DNA of 37,533 nucleotides from JAZDJP01 sp043803805 (lineage in GTDB: Bacteria > Planctomycetota > JAZDJP01). Made by a program: the position numbers and the translations under genes. Below the pieces are notes generated by a model that did no database searches, had not been told where the DNA came from, and saw nothing but the letters and a program-made list of their open reading frames with translations. The DNA lies in NCBI GenBank assembly GCA_043803805.1, contig JAZDJP010000103.1, forward strand, positions 1 through 37,533, given 5' to 3'. Below are positions 9,776-18,825 of this stretch, piece after piece (positions within the stretch are counted from its first letter, which is position 1; every line of letters starts with the position of its first letter).

Positions 9776-12700
9776 CCGCCCGCCAATCATCCCCCGTTGC
9801 CGCGCTCCCCGACCGGGACGACCGTGTCCGGGCGGTGTCCGAATCCTCCCGTCCCGTGATTGTCACCGCCGGGGCCGGGACGGGGAAGACGGCCCTTCTC
9901 ATGCAGCGATTTCTTCGCGTTCTTTTCACGGGCGGGGATCCGGCTTCCGTGGAGGAGGTCGCGGCCATCACGTTCACCCGCAAGGCGGCGGGGGAGATGC
10001 GCCTGCGGATCCGGGAGGCCCTGCTCCGGTTCGACGAATGGAGCGCGGGGGATGATGTCCCGGAGGTGGGCGATCCCTCCATCCGCGGGGCCTACGCGGC
10101 CGCGCGTGAAGGCGGCCTCTCCCCGGCGGAAATCCGCCAGAGCGCCCGCCGGGCCCTTCGCGATCTCGAATATGTCCCGATTCACACCATCCACGGATTC
10201 TGCGCCCGGCTGCTGCGCGAGTATCCGGTGGAGACCGGCGTGGATCCGCTCTTCACCGAGGCGGAGCCGGCGGTCTTTGACGAGCATTTCAACCGCGCCT
10301 GGGAGCGCTTCCTCGCCCGGGAACTGGGGGGAAATTCCCCCCGGGCGGACGCCTGGAACCGCATTCTCGACGCGGCATCGCTCGACGCGGTGAAGAATCT
10401 GGCGAATGCCCTCGCCGACGAGGAAACGGATCTGGATGCGATTGAAAAATCTCTCGCGGATGGATCGCTTCTCACTGTTGATCCCGCCTGGCTTGACCGG
10501 TTGATCGCCGGCGGCGGGGCGGTTTTGAAACAGCATTCCGGCGGCAGGGAATTGGGGATTCATGTCGCCTTGGGCGCGGCGCTGGACGTGTTCCATGCCG
10601 TGAGGAAAGGGGCGGACTCGACGGTTGTCGGTGAGTTGGCGGAGCCCCTTCCCGATGGAACGCCGTATATTCCAAAGGGATGGGAGGCTGACGCCGATCG
10701 CGTCAAGGACTGGATTGATCTGGCGCGCCGTCTGGCGAAGACCGATCCCGGGGCAATCGCCGCGGCGCTGGGGATTTTGATCCCGTTCACCCGGGACTTC
10801 CGGAAGGCGTTCGCCGCGGCCGGGTTTCTCGCGTTCCCGGCGCTTCTCGTCCGGGCGCGGAACCTTCTCCGGGACCATCTCGACGTGAGGGAGGAACTGA
10901 AAAATCGCTACCGCCACCTGCTGGTGGATGAATTTCAGGACACGGATCCCCTCCAGTACGAGATTGTCCTGTACCTGGCCGAGGCGCGGGGGCGGTGCGC
11001 GGCCGACTGGCGGCGGGTGACGCCCGAGCCGGGGAAATTGTTCATCGTGGGGGATCCCAAGCAGTCCATTTATTCCTTCCGGGGGGCGGACATCCGGGCG
11101 TTCCGCCACACGGTGGAGACGGTGCTGGGGGGCGCGGCGGCGCGCTGCCGCCTCGCCACGAACTTCCGTTCCGCGCCGGCCGTGGTGGCGGCGGTGAACG
11201 GATTGTTCACGCGCCTCATCCGGGAGGGGGAATGCCAGCCGCCCTACGAGCCGCTCTCAAGCGGGCGTGACGCGGTCCCGCCCGGGGCCGCCGGGGTGGA
11301 GGTGGTGCGCCTCGCCCCCCCGGGTGGCGGGGCGTATCCGAACGTGCCGGACGCCACCGCCGCGGAGGCGGGATGGATCGCCCGGTGGATCGCCCGGGAA
11401 TTCGTCGGGAAGCGGGAAATCCATCATCGAAGGGATGGACCGCGGAAGGTCCGGTGGGGGGATGTCGCCATTTTATTTCAAAAAACCACGGCGCTCGGCG
11501 ATTACCTCCAGGCCCTGCGGGCGGAGGGAATTCCCTTCGTGGCGGAGGGGGGCAGGCAATTCTTCGTCACCACGGAGGTGATGGATTTCATCAATCTCCT
11601 GGCGGTTCTCGCCGATCCGACCGACCGCGCGGCCCTGGCGGGGGTGCTGCGGTCGCCGGTCGGGGGATTCACCGACGGAGAGATTCTCGAATTTGCGGAT
11701 GCGAACGGCGGCCGGCTGCCGGAGGCCGTCGGAGGCGGGATCCGCTTTCCGGACGGATGCGGGGATGCTCTCCGCGGGCTTTTCAGCACGCTGGATGAAA
11801 CGCGCCGGGAGGCGTTGACCCGGCCGATCCCCGATGCCGTGGATGTTGTCATTGCGCGGTTTCCCGTCGTGGAATCCGCCATCATCCTGGCCGGCGGGGA
11901 GCAAGGGCGTGCCAATATCCTGAAAATCCGGAGAATGGCCGTCGCGTGGGGCGGACGCGCCGACACGGACTTCGCCGGCTTCGTCGGGCGTCTCCGGACC
12001 GGGTGGCGGGAGCGCGAGGAGGAGGGGGAGAGCCTGCTCGCCGAGGAGGCCCAGGACGCCGTGCGCGTTCTCACCATTCATAAAGCGAAGGGGCTCGAGT
12101 TCCCGGTGGTGATCCTGGCGGGGCTTCATTCCGGGACGGCTGGGAACCGGGAGACCAAACCGATCCGGAAGGATTGGATGACGGGGCGGTGGGGGGTGGC
12201 GATGGGGGATCACGCGTCCCCCGCGGCGATTCAACTCGGTCAAGACGGGAACGCCGCCCGGGAGGCGGAGGACCGGCGGTTGTTCTACGTGGCCGCGACC
12301 CGTGCGGAGGAGTGGTTGATCATCCCCGCGCCGTGTGTGGCGCGGGGCGGGGGGAAATTTCTGAAAATGCTCCGGGATGAGGCAGGGGTGGATTTTGACC
12401 GGCCGGAGGCATGTGAAATTCCCTGCGGGGATGGCGTCCTTGGTTATGTGCCGGTCGAGGGGGCGGTGTCGGCGGAGCTCCGGGCCGTTTCCGGAACCGG
12501 GGCGGGGGACGCGGTCCTTCCCCCCGGGGAACTCGCGGCCATGCGGGATGTATGGAAAAATCGCGCCGAGAGATGCCGGGCGGCCCGGGAGAGGCATTAC
12601 CTGGTGCGCCCGTCCCGCGGGGAGACGGACGACGGGCGCGATCCGGAAGAAATGGATCCGATGCCTCGGGGGATGGGACGCGGCATCGCCCTCGGGACGG

Positions 12701-13197
12701 GGATCGTCGTTCACGCGGCGCTCGAACGGATGGATTTCGCGAAACCCCAGGAGAATTTCACGAAAATCCTCGACGGAGCCATGGCGGCTCTCCCGGCGGA
12801 ATTCGCTCCGGAGGCGGGGAAAATCCGGGCGGAGACGGAAAAAATTCTGCGGGGGTTCGCGGCATCGTCCGCCGCCCGGGAGATGGGGGCGATGAAAATC
12901 CTCGCCCGGGAAATCCCCTTTGTCGCGCCGGCCCCCGTGCCCGGCGCGGATGTCATGGGGGCGGCGATGGGGCGGATGGATCTCGTGGGGGAGCGCGACG
13001 GGAATCTTATCGTCGTGGACTTCAAAACCGACCGCGTGGAGGCCGGCGGGGAGCGGGCGGCCGCGGAAAAATACCGGGAACAGGGCAAAATCTACGCCGA
13101 CGTCCTCCGAGGGGCGACGGGCCGCGACGTCGTGACCTTCCGGGTGGTGTTCGTGCGGACGGGGACGGCGGTGGATCTGTCGCGGGATGACAAGTGA
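9772..13197 (+). CDS. addA: AddA/RecB-like UvrD helicase with nuclease domain
   Basis: A 1141-residue superfamily 1 helicase. Motifs in order: Walker A TAGAGTGKT (about 32-40), TFTRKAAGEM, Walker B DEFQDTD (about 386-392), GDPKQSIYSFRGAD (about 427-440), VRVLTIHKAKGLEFPVV (about 763-780) and FYVAATRAEEWL. The C-terminal RecB-type nuclease has His in VVHAALE, GRMDLVG and VVDFKTD (about 1082-1090). Together with AddB it forms the two-nuclease, one-active-helicase architecture. The GTG start at 9772 overlaps the addB stop in GTGA, with GGGAGG upstream, so translation is coupled. The partnership of the two genes follows from family knowledge and adjacency. Confidence 0.9.
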   Translation: MTARQSSPVAALPDRDDRVRAVSESSRPVIVTAGAGTGKTALLMQRFLRVLFTGGDPASVEEVAAITFTRKAAGEMRLRIREALLRFDEWSAGDDVPEVGDPSIRGAYAAAREGGLSPAEIRQSARRALRDLEYVPIHTIHGFCARLLREYPVETGVDPLFTEAEPAVFDEHFNRAWERFLARELGGNSPRADAWNRILDAASLDAVKNLANALADEETDLDAIEKSLADGSLLTVDPAWLDRLIAGGGAVLKQHSGGRELGIHVALGAALDVFHAVRKGADSTVVGELAEPLPDGTPYIPKGWEADADRVKDWIDLARRLAKTDPGAIAAALGILIPFTRDFRKAFAAAGFLAFPALLVRARNLLRDHLDVREELKNRYRHLLVDEFQDTDPLQYEIVLYLAEARGRCAADWRRVTPEPGKLFIVGDPKQSIYSFRGADIRAFRHTVETVLGGAAARCRLATNFRSAPAVVAAVNGLFTRLIREGECQPPYEPLSSGRDAVPPGAAGVEVVRLAPPGGGAYPNVPDATAAEAGWIARWIAREFVGKREIHHRRDGPRKVRWGDVAILFQKTTALGDYLQALRAEGIPFVAEGGRQFFVTTEVMDFINLLAVLADPTDRAALAGVLRSPVGGFTDGEILEFADANGGRLPEAVGGGIRFPDGCGDALRGLFSTLDETRREALTRPIPDAVDVVIARFPVVESAIILAGGEQGRANILKIRRMAVAWGGRADTDFAGFVGRLRTGWREREEEGESLLAEEAQDAVRVLTIHKAKGLEFPVVILAGLHSGTAGNRETKPIRKDWMTGRWGVAMGDHASPAAIQLGQDGNAAREAEDRRLFYVAATRAEEWLIIPAPCVARGGGKFLKMLRDEAGVDFDRPEACEIPCGDGVLGYVPVEGAVSAELRAVSGTGAGDAVLPPGELAAMRDVWKNRAERCRAARERHYLVRPSRGETDDGRDPEEMDPMPRGMGRGIALGTGIVVHAALERMDFAKPQENFTKILDGAMAALPAEFAPEAGKIRAETEKILRGFAASSAAREMGAMKILAREIPFVAPAPVPGADVMGAAMGRMDLVGERDGNLIVVDFKTDRVEAGGERAAAEKYREQGKIYADVLRGATGRDVVTFRVVFVRTGTAVDLSRDDK

Positions 13198-13212
13198 CGT
13201 GGGGTTAATATA

Positions 13213-14277
13213 ATGAAGGATCCAATGCGTCGTTACTCAATCATTATTGTCGTCGGCATGATTCTCATCGCGTTTACTTTTTATATGTTTCATGTTCGGC
13301 ATGAGAGCGAATGTGGAAACTCGTATGGTCATCGCTTTCATGAAATACATGAAGTGATGACAGGCCCCAATGAAATCTGGATCGCAACGAAACGCGAACC
13401 ACTCAAGATCGTTGTCCCGTCTGTGACACTTGTGCCCCTTGGCAAAAATGTCCAAGGATACGAAGAGTTTAAAAACACGAAAGACGATTCAGTGATGGTA
13501 TTGATTCCGACGGGTAAGTTTCTGATGGGGGAGAAAGATGGGGTGAAAAATCGCGAGGGTCTGCATGAGGTAACTGTTGGCGCCTATCTCATTGATAAGA
13601 CCGATGTGACGGTTGGACAGTTCCGTCGGTTTGTCGAATCCACAGGATATGTTACGGAAGTTGAGAAATCCGGGGGGGCTTATGTCTACTATGATGATGG
13701 GATAAAAGGGGATTGGAATTCAAAGGATAAATGGGGGGATTGGCTTCAAAAGGCCGACGCAAACTGGAGAAATCCGTATTTTAAACAGGATGATAATCAC
13801 CCTGTGGTTTGTGTGTCTTGGTGGGATGCGGTTTCCTATTGTCAATGGGCGGGAAAACGATTGCCGACAGAAACAGAATGGGAGAAAGCGGCACGTGGAA
13901 CAGATGGCCGGAATTGGCCCTGGGGAAATGTTTGGGATGGAAGGAAAGCGAATGTAGACGCTTCGAGGGACGTGAACGTAACAAAGGGTATCCTCTGGAC
14001 GACCGCGGTGGGTCATTACCCGGATGGCGTGAGTCCGTACGGGCTATTGGATATGGCGGGGAATGTGTGGCAATGGTGCGCGGATTGGTATGATTGGACG
14101 AGGCGTTATACAAATTCGAAGGAAGTGTATTCTAATTACTATTGTGTCACAAAAGGGGGCTCGTTTGGATGTAATGAGGGAGGTGCATTGGGTGCGACGC
14201 AGGGTCGTGAACTTCCCATGTCTGGCAACTGCCAACTCGGTTTTCGAGGAGTGCGTGACGTCAATAAAGTCGAATAG
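13213..14277 (+). CDS. SUMF1/FGE-like domain protein, probably not an active FGE
   Basis: A 354-residue protein. One N-terminal membrane segment (about 8-25) would anchor the rest outside the cytoplasm. From about residue 93 it is a formylglycine-generating-enzyme fold: MVLIPTGKFLMGE, VSWWDAVSYCQWAGKRLPTE, EWEKAARG, YGLLDMAGNVWQWCADWY, and finally KGGSF and LGFRGVR. At the active-site stretch, KGGSFGC keeps the first cysteine of classical FGE, but the residues where the second, catalytic cysteine is expected read NEGGA. True formylglycine-generating activity is therefore doubtful; a structural, binding or other oxidase-like role is equally possible. The gene is clearly AT-richer than both neighbours, suggesting transfer. 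Confidence 0.8.
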   Translation: MKDPMRRYSIIIVVGMILIAFTFYMFHVRHESECGNSYGHRFHEIHEVMTGPNEIWIATKREPLKIVVPSVTLVPLGKNVQGYEEFKNTKDDSVMVLIPTGKFLMGEKDGVKNREGLHEVTVGAYLIDKTDVTVGQFRRFVESTGYVTEVEKSGGAYVYYDDGIKGDWNSKDKWGDWLQKADANWRNPYFKQDDNHPVVCVSWWDAVSYCQWAGKRLPTETEWEKAARGTDGRNWPWGNVWDGRKANVDASRDVNVTKGILWTTAVGHYPDGVSPYGLLDMAGNVWQWCADWYDWTRRYTNSKEVYSNYYCVTKGGSFGCNEGGALGATQGRELPMSGNCQLGFRGVRDVNKVE

Positions 14278-14300
14278 CAGACTGGATTACCAGTTCAAAG

Positions 14301-15278
14301 ATGATGAATTTCCTGAAAAAACGCTGGTTTCTCATTGTCCTGGTCGGGGTCATTCTCGCCGGGGCGGCGTGCCGGCGTCATGCGGGGCTTCTTCCGAAGT
14401 CGTGGTCTCTCGCGACGCTTTTCGCGACGATGTTCTGCGTGGGGGTGACGGCGGAACTCGGCGCGCTCGGGCGGGCGATCCTCAACTGGCGGGCGGCGGC
14501 GCTCAGCCTCGCGATGACCTACGCGGCGGCGCCTCTCGTGGCGCTCGGGGCGGGATGGGTTCTTTTCGGGACGGGAAGTCCCCTGTTCCCGGGGTGCGTT
14601 CTGCTCGGGGCGGCCTCCTCCACGGTGAGCACGGCGGTGGTCTACACCCGGAACGCCCGGGGCAATCACAATTTAAGCATTGTGCTCTCGAACGTGAGCA
14701 CGGTGGCGGGAGTCGTTCTCACCCCGCTCATGGTCGCGGCGGTGCTGGCCCGGAGCATACCGGTCCGTACCGGGGATATGATTCTTACGCTGGCGGCGGG
14801 GATCCTTCTTCCGATTCTGCTGGCGCAGGTCGTGGCCCGGTGTTTCCCGGGACCGGTGGGGCGGTTCAAACCCGCGGCGGGGGTTCTCGCCCAGGTCGGG
14901 ATTTTGGCCATTGTATTTGGAAGCGTGGTGAAGACCTTCGCGAAAGGAGACTCGGAATTCCTGGCCAGGCTCCCGGGCGCGTCGGGGTTGCTGGTGATTC
15001 TCGCCCTGGTTGTGTACATCTTTCTCTCGCGGCTTTCCTGGGCCGCGGCCCGGCGGTTGGGGGTGGCGCCGGCGGACGCCGTGGCGGTGACATACGCGTC
15101 GGCCCAGAAGTCGCTGGCGACGACGGTGGTTCTGGCGGACACGTTCTTCACGCCGGTGGCGGGGTTGCCGATTATTATTTACCATTTTGTTCAGTTGTTC
15201 CACGGGAGTTTCGACGGGGATCGCCTGGCGCGGCTGGCGGAGGGGGAGTCGCCGCCGGCCCCGGTGGGGCGGCCGTGA
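14301..15278 (+). CDS. BASS/SBF-like membrane transporter
   Basis: A 325-residue integral membrane protein with about nine or ten hydrophobic helices. It looks like the bile acid:sodium symporter superfamily, especially the YfeH/SLC10A7-like branch. Evidence is the overall helix pattern, the helix with SSTVSTAVVYTRNARGN followed by SIVLSNV, and the C-terminal ASAQKSLATTVVLAD and LPIIIYHFVQLFHG motifs. The substrate cannot be deduced. ATGs occur at 14301 and 14304, and no clear ribosome binding site is visible. The last 17 residues are Pro/Glu/Gly-rich. Confidence 0.75.
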   Translation: MMNFLKKRWFLIVLVGVILAGAACRRHAGLLPKSWSLATLFATMFCVGVTAELGALGRAILNWRAAALSLAMTYAAAPLVALGAGWVLFGTGSPLFPGCVLLGAASSTVSTAVVYTRNARGNHNLSIVLSNVSTVAGVVLTPLMVAAVLARSIPVRTGDMILTLAAGILLPILLAQVVARCFPGPVGRFKPAAGVLAQVGILAIVFGSVVKTFAKGDSEFLARLPGASGLLVILALVVYIFLSRLSWAAARRLGVAPADAVAVTYASAQKSLATTVVLADTFFTPVAGLPIIIYHFVQLFHGSFDGDRLARLAEGESPPAPVGRP

Positions 15279-15305
15279 CCGGCCGCATTGGCGTTTCCGA
15301 AGAGG

Positions 15306-15334
15306 TTGACACCGGAAACGTCCACGGATAGGAT
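15306..15334 (+). promoter_or_regulatory. Promoter of kdsD (leaderless)
   Basis: -35 TTGACA (15306-15311), 17-nt spacer, -10 TAGGAT (15329-15334). Exactly six bases (GACGGC) separate it from the ATG at 15341, so the start codon is the predicted +1. Confidence 0.75.
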
Positions 15335-15340
15335 GACGGC

Positions 15341-16312
15341 ATGGCTCGTCGGAAAAACATTCTCGCCTTGGCCCGCAAGGTGCTCGATGTGGAGGCGAGG
15401 ACCCTGACGACGCTCAAAAAACGTCTCGGGCGGGGATTCGAGGCCGCCGTGCGGGTCATCCGCGCCTGCCGGGGACGGGTGATCGTGACGGGGATGGGCA
15501 AGGCCGGGCTCGTCGCCCGGAAGATCTCCGCCACGTTCGCCAGCACCGGCACCCCGTCGCTCTTTCTCCACCCGGCCGAGGCCATCCACGGCGACCTCGG
15601 GCGGGTGGCGCGGGAGGACGTCGTGCTGGCCCTTTCCAACAGCGGCGAGACGGAGGAGTTGATTCGCCTGCTGCCGCACGTCCGCGAGATCGGGGCCCGC
15701 ATTGTCACGGTGACGGGTGATCCGGATTCCCCGCTCGCGCGGGCGAGCGACGTTGTAATCGATATCGGCGAGATTGACGAGGCCTGTCCGCTGGGCCTTG
15801 CCCCGACGGCGAGCACGACGGCGCTTCTGGCGCTGGGGGATGCTCTGTGCCTCGTGGTGGCCGACCTTGAAGGGTTTACCGCGGACGAATATGCCCGTTT
15901 TCACCCCGGAGGCTCCCTCGGGCGGAAACTCATGAAGGTCCGGGACGTCATGCGCGGACTGGACCGGACGCCGGTCGTCCCTTCCCGGATGCCGGTGGGC
16001 AAGGTGCTTCTCCGGATCACGGGGGCGCGGGCCGGCGCGGCTTGTGTCACGGATCGCCGGGGACGTCTCCTGGGCATTTTCACCGACGGGGATCTCCGCC
16101 GGCACATGGATCACGGACGCGATATCGGGAAGCGTCCCATCGCCGAGGTCATGACGCCGCGGCCGACAACGATATCGTCCGACGCCCTCGCCGTGGATGC
16201 CCTGGCCGTCATCCGGGCCCGCCAGGTGGACGAACTGCCGGTGGTGGATGCGAAGGGGCGGCTTCTTGGCGTTGTGGACGTGCAGGATTTGCTGGGACGC
16301 GGCATTGTCTGA
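15341..16312 (+). CDS. kdsD: D-arabinose 5-phosphate isomerase
   Basis: A 323-residue cytoplasmic enzyme converting ribulose 5-phosphate to arabinose 5-phosphate, the precursor of Kdo for lipopolysaccharide. The SIS domain is at about 35-170: RVIVTGMGKAGLVARKIS, FLHPAEAIHGDLG, LSNSGETEEL and LAPTASTTALLALGDAL, all KdsD/KpsF signatures. It is followed by FHPGGSLGRKL and two CBS domains (about 205-262 and 270-323). Length and domain order are standard. The LptA/LptC-like gene follows 21 nt downstream, echoing the kdsD-lpt linkage known in proteobacteria. Confidence 0.95.
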   Translation: MARRKNILALARKVLDVEARTLTTLKKRLGRGFEAAVRVIRACRGRVIVTGMGKAGLVARKISATFASTGTPSLFLHPAEAIHGDLGRVAREDVVLALSNSGETEELIRLLPHVREIGARIVTVTGDPDSPLARASDVVIDIGEIDEACPLGLAPTASTTALLALGDALCLVVADLEGFTADEYARFHPGGSLGRKLMKVRDVMRGLDRTPVVPSRMPVGKVLLRITGARAGAACVTDRRGRLLGIFTDGDLRRHMDHGRDIGKRPIAEVMTPRPTTISSDALAVDALAVIRARQVDELPVVDAKGRLLGVVDVQDLLGRGIV

Positions 16313-16333
16313 TCTGATGATGAGGGGTTTCGG

Positions 16334-17230
16334 ATGATGCGTGACACCATCGTGTTGTTGTTCGTGGGAGCGCTTCTTGGCGCCGCGCCCTCCGGTTCTC
16401 CGGAACCGGTCAAGGCGCCCGTCATGCTTCCCGGCGGGACGATGGAGGGATTTCAGTACACCCACCAGGATCCTGAAACCCGCGAAAAGAAATGGAATCT
16501 GTCCATGTTCGAGGTTTCCTCCCGGCAGGGGAGCCCGTCGGTCACCGGGAAGAAGCCGGTCCTCCGGGTATTCGGAACGGAGGAGTTGATGGTCACCGCC
16601 GACGAGGGGCGGGGGGACATGCGGCGGGAAATGCTCGTGGCCAAGGGTAATGTGCACGCCGTCATCGGAACGCGGGGGACTCTGGATACCGGGGAAATGG
16701 CCTGGGACGGCGCGGCGGGAAAAGCCGAGGTCCCGGGCGACTTCGTCTATCGGGAGGGGGGGACGGAAATCCGGGGTCGGGGACTTGTTCTCCAGGGGCG
16801 CGAGAAACTGACGGTGCGGGAATTGGATCGCGTGATCTCACGGCAGAAAACGGCGCTTGGCGTGCTGACGGGAGTGGAGCCGCCGAAGGCCGTTCCCGCC
16901 GGGGATGCCGGGGAAACGGAAGGCCAGCCCATCGAGATCCGGGCGAAGGGGCCGGCGACCTATGACCGCGCGACGGGGGTGATTGTGCTTCGGGACCGGG
17001 TCGAGGCGGTTCAGGGGGGCGTTGCGCTGAATACGGATCTCATGACGGTGTGGCTCGATGCCGACCGAAAGCATGTCGTCCGGGCCCTGGCGGAGGGGCA
17101 TGTTGTCGTTGTCCTGCGTCAGGAGGGAAAATCCGGGACGGGACGTTTGTTTACGGAACTCATCGAGGTGGAACCCGATACGGGCGCGGCGGTTCTGAAG
17201 AAGGGGGGAAAGTGGGTGGAACAGGAATAG
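16334..17230 (+). CDS. LptC/LptA-like (OstA fold) LPS-transport periplasmic protein
   Basis: A 298-residue exported protein. The N-terminus (MMRDTIVLLFVGALLGAAPSG) is a signal peptide or anchor. About residues 35-130 resemble the LptC jelly-roll (GFQYTHQDPETREKKWNLSMFE). Further OstA-like strands follow: LVAKGNVHAVIGTRGTLDTGEMAWDG, VYREGGTEIRGRGLVL, and in the C-terminal part TYDRATGVIVLRDRVEAVQGGVALNTDLM. It thus looks like LptC and LptA-type units in one chain, forming part of the periplasmic LPS bridge. GAGGGG at 16322-16327 may be the ribosome binding site. Assignment rests on fold pattern and the kdsD neighbour. Confidence 0.7.
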   Translation: MMRDTIVLLFVGALLGAAPSGSPEPVKAPVMLPGGTMEGFQYTHQDPETREKKWNLSMFEVSSRQGSPSVTGKKPVLRVFGTEELMVTADEGRGDMRREMLVAKGNVHAVIGTRGTLDTGEMAWDGAAGKAEVPGDFVYREGGTEIRGRGLVLQGREKLTVRELDRVISRQKTALGVLTGVEPPKAVPAGDAGETEGQPIEIRAKGPATYDRATGVIVLRDRVEAVQGGVALNTDLMTVWLDADRKHVVRALAEGHVVVVLRQEGKSGTGRLFTELIEVEPDTGAAVLKKGGKWVEQE

Positions 17231-17234
17231 GGCG

Positions 17235-17256
17235 GGGAGTTTTGAGTTCTGAGTCA
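17235..17256 (+). repeat. Short degenerate GAGTTNTG tandem repeat
   Basis: GAGTTTTGAGTTCTGAGTC lies between the LptA/LptC-like gene and the TPR gene. It is about three degenerate units of 7-8 bp and belongs to the family seen at 18.8, 23.5, 23.6 and 30.7 kb. Confidence 0.6.
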
Positions 17257-17264
17257 ATCTTGGG

Positions 17265-17999
17265 ATGTCAGAAGGCATGAATGAGACGGTTGACATTCTT
17301 GAAGCCCGGTATCGCGAGGATCCGTCGGATCTCCCGACCGTGAATAATCTCGCCTGCCTCTACGTTCAGGCCGGGCGGATGGAGGAGGCCCTCGGGCTTT
17401 TCCGGGAGGCGGAGAAACTCTCCCCGGCGGATCCCGGGCTTCTCAACAATCTCGGCTACATCGAGATGCTTCACGGCAACCCGGTCGCGGGGGAACGGAT
17501 GTTCCGGCGGGCCGTGGAACTGGCCCCGGAGCACGTCGAGGCCCGGATAAATCTGGGAATGGCGCTTTCCGGTCAGAATCGCGACGCGGAGGCCCTGGCG
17601 GAATTCGACGCCGTCATCGCCGGGTTCCCGAATTCCGTCGAGGCCCACACGAACCGGGGTTGCGCCCTGAAGAAACTCCGCCGCCACGAGGAGGCCGTGA
17701 AAGCGTTCACTGCGGCGCTTGCGCTTTCCCCGGATGACCCCGATCTTTACAACAATCTCGGCTGTGTCTGGCGCGCCCTGGGGAAAACCCCGGATGCCGT
17801 GGCGGCTTTTGAGAAGGCGGTGACGCTCGCCCCCCGGCACGGCATCGCCTTGTATCACCTGGGCATCTGCCACGCCCAGGCCGGGGATCGGGAGAACGCC
17901 GAGCAGTCCCTCCGCCGGTTTCTCGAGGTCGCCCCCGAAAGCCCCTACGCCGACCCGGTTCGGAACTGGCTTGAATCGAGCGCCGCCGCACCCGCATGA
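17265..17999 (+). CDS. TPR-repeat protein
   Basis: A 244-residue protein made of about six tetratricopeptide repeats. Recurring patterns are LPTVNNLACLYVQAGRMEEALGLF, DPGLLNNLGYIEMLHGN, HVEARINLGMALSGQ, SVEAHTNRGCALKKLRRHEEA, DPDLYNNLGCVWRALGKTPDA and ALYHLGICHAQAGDRENA. No signal peptide is seen, so it is probably a cytoplasmic scaffold. The start may be 17265 or 17277; neither has well-spaced ribosome binding sequence. The stop overlaps the permease start (ATGA), so the two are translationally coupled. The partner is unknown. Confidence 0.85.
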   Translation: MSEGMNETVDILEARYREDPSDLPTVNNLACLYVQAGRMEEALGLFREAEKLSPADPGLLNNLGYIEMLHGNPVAGERMFRRAVELAPEHVEARINLGMALSGQNRDAEALAEFDAVIAGFPNSVEAHTNRGCALKKLRRHEEAVKAFTAALALSPDDPDLYNNLGCVWRALGKTPDAVAAFEKAVTLAPRHGIALYHLGICHAQAGDRENAEQSLRRFLEVAPESPYADPVRNWLESSAAAPA

Positions 18000-18823
18000 A
18001 AATCCAGATGCCCCGGATCGGCGTCCTCCGAAGTCCCGTTGCGGCCGCGGCGGCCGCGGTCTTTCTTTTTATCGCGACGGCCGCCTTCGCCTCGCCCTGG
18101 ATCTGCCGGCATCCGTACGACGCCCAGAATCTCGAACGCGCCAGCGAGAGACCCTCCGGTTCCCACTGGATGGGGACCGATGTCCTGGGGCGGGACCTGT
18201 TCGCGCGGATCCTGCGCGGCGGGCGGACGTCGCTTACCGTGGGGATCATCGCCACGGTGGTCGCGGTGGGCATTGGCGTGTCGTGGGGGGCCGTCGCCGG
18301 ATATGCCGGCGGGCGGACGGATCACCTGATGATGCGCCTGGTGGACATTCTTTACAGCCTGCCGACGGTCTTCTATGTCATTCTCGCGATGGTGGTGTTC
18401 GGGCAGAAGCCGGCGGTGCTGTTCCTGGCGCTCGGGGGCATCTCCTGGCTCACCATGTCGCGCATCGTGCGGGGGGAGGTGTTGCGTCTCAAGGAGCGGG
18501 AGTTCGTGGAGGCGGCGCGGGCGATCGGCGCGGGGGGACGCCGGATTCTCCTTCGTCATATCCTTCCGCAACTGGTCGGGCCGGTCACGGCCTGCGCGGC
18601 GCTCACGCTGCCGTCCGTGGTGCTCCTCGAGGCGTTCCTGAGTTTTCTGGGGCTTGGCGTGCGCCCGCCGGAGCCCAGTTGGGGATCGCTCTGCGCGGAC
18701 GGGGCGGTCTCGATGGCCGAGTACCCCTGGCAGATCCTTTTCCCCGCGGGGGTGATGACGGGGACGCTTCTGTCGCTCAACGTCGCGGGGGATGGGTTGG
18801 GGAAACCGGAAATAAAAGTCTGA
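17996..18823 (+). CDS. DppC/OppC-like ABC permease with eroded C-terminus
   Basis: A 275-residue inner-membrane permease of the peptide/nickel ABC family. Visible are the N-terminal helix, HWMGTDVLGRDLFARILRGG, the EAA loop EFVEAARAIGAGGRRILLRH (about 164-183) and FLSFLGLGVRPPEPSWG, all typical of DppC. Family members normally finish with GDGLRDALDP; here the chain reads GDGL and then switches to GKPEIKV, encoded at the edge of the octamer repeat array at 18826. The usual partners (DppB, binding protein, two ATPases) are absent nearby. It may still assemble with subunits encoded elsewhere, or be a decaying orphan. Confidence 0.82.
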   Translation: MKIQMPRIGVLRSPVAAAAAAVFLFIATAAFASPWICRHPYDAQNLERASERPSGSHWMGTDVLGRDLFARILRGGRTSLTVGIIATVVAVGIGVSWGAVAGYAGGRTDHLMMRLVDILYSLPTVFYVILAMVVFGQKPAVLFLALGGISWLTMSRIVRGEVLRLKEREFVEAARAIGAGGRRILLRHILPQLVGPVTACAALTLPSVVLLEAFLSFLGLGVRPPEPSWGSLCADGAVSMAEYPWQILFPAGVMTGTLLSLNVAGDGLGKPEIKV

Positions 18824-18825
18824 GA

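Noticed and set aside
14063..15331. Alternative 422-codon plus-strand frame over the SUMF1-like and transporter genes
   Set aside because: Gly/Arg-rich frame shadow; the other frame has a clear transporter with membrane helices.
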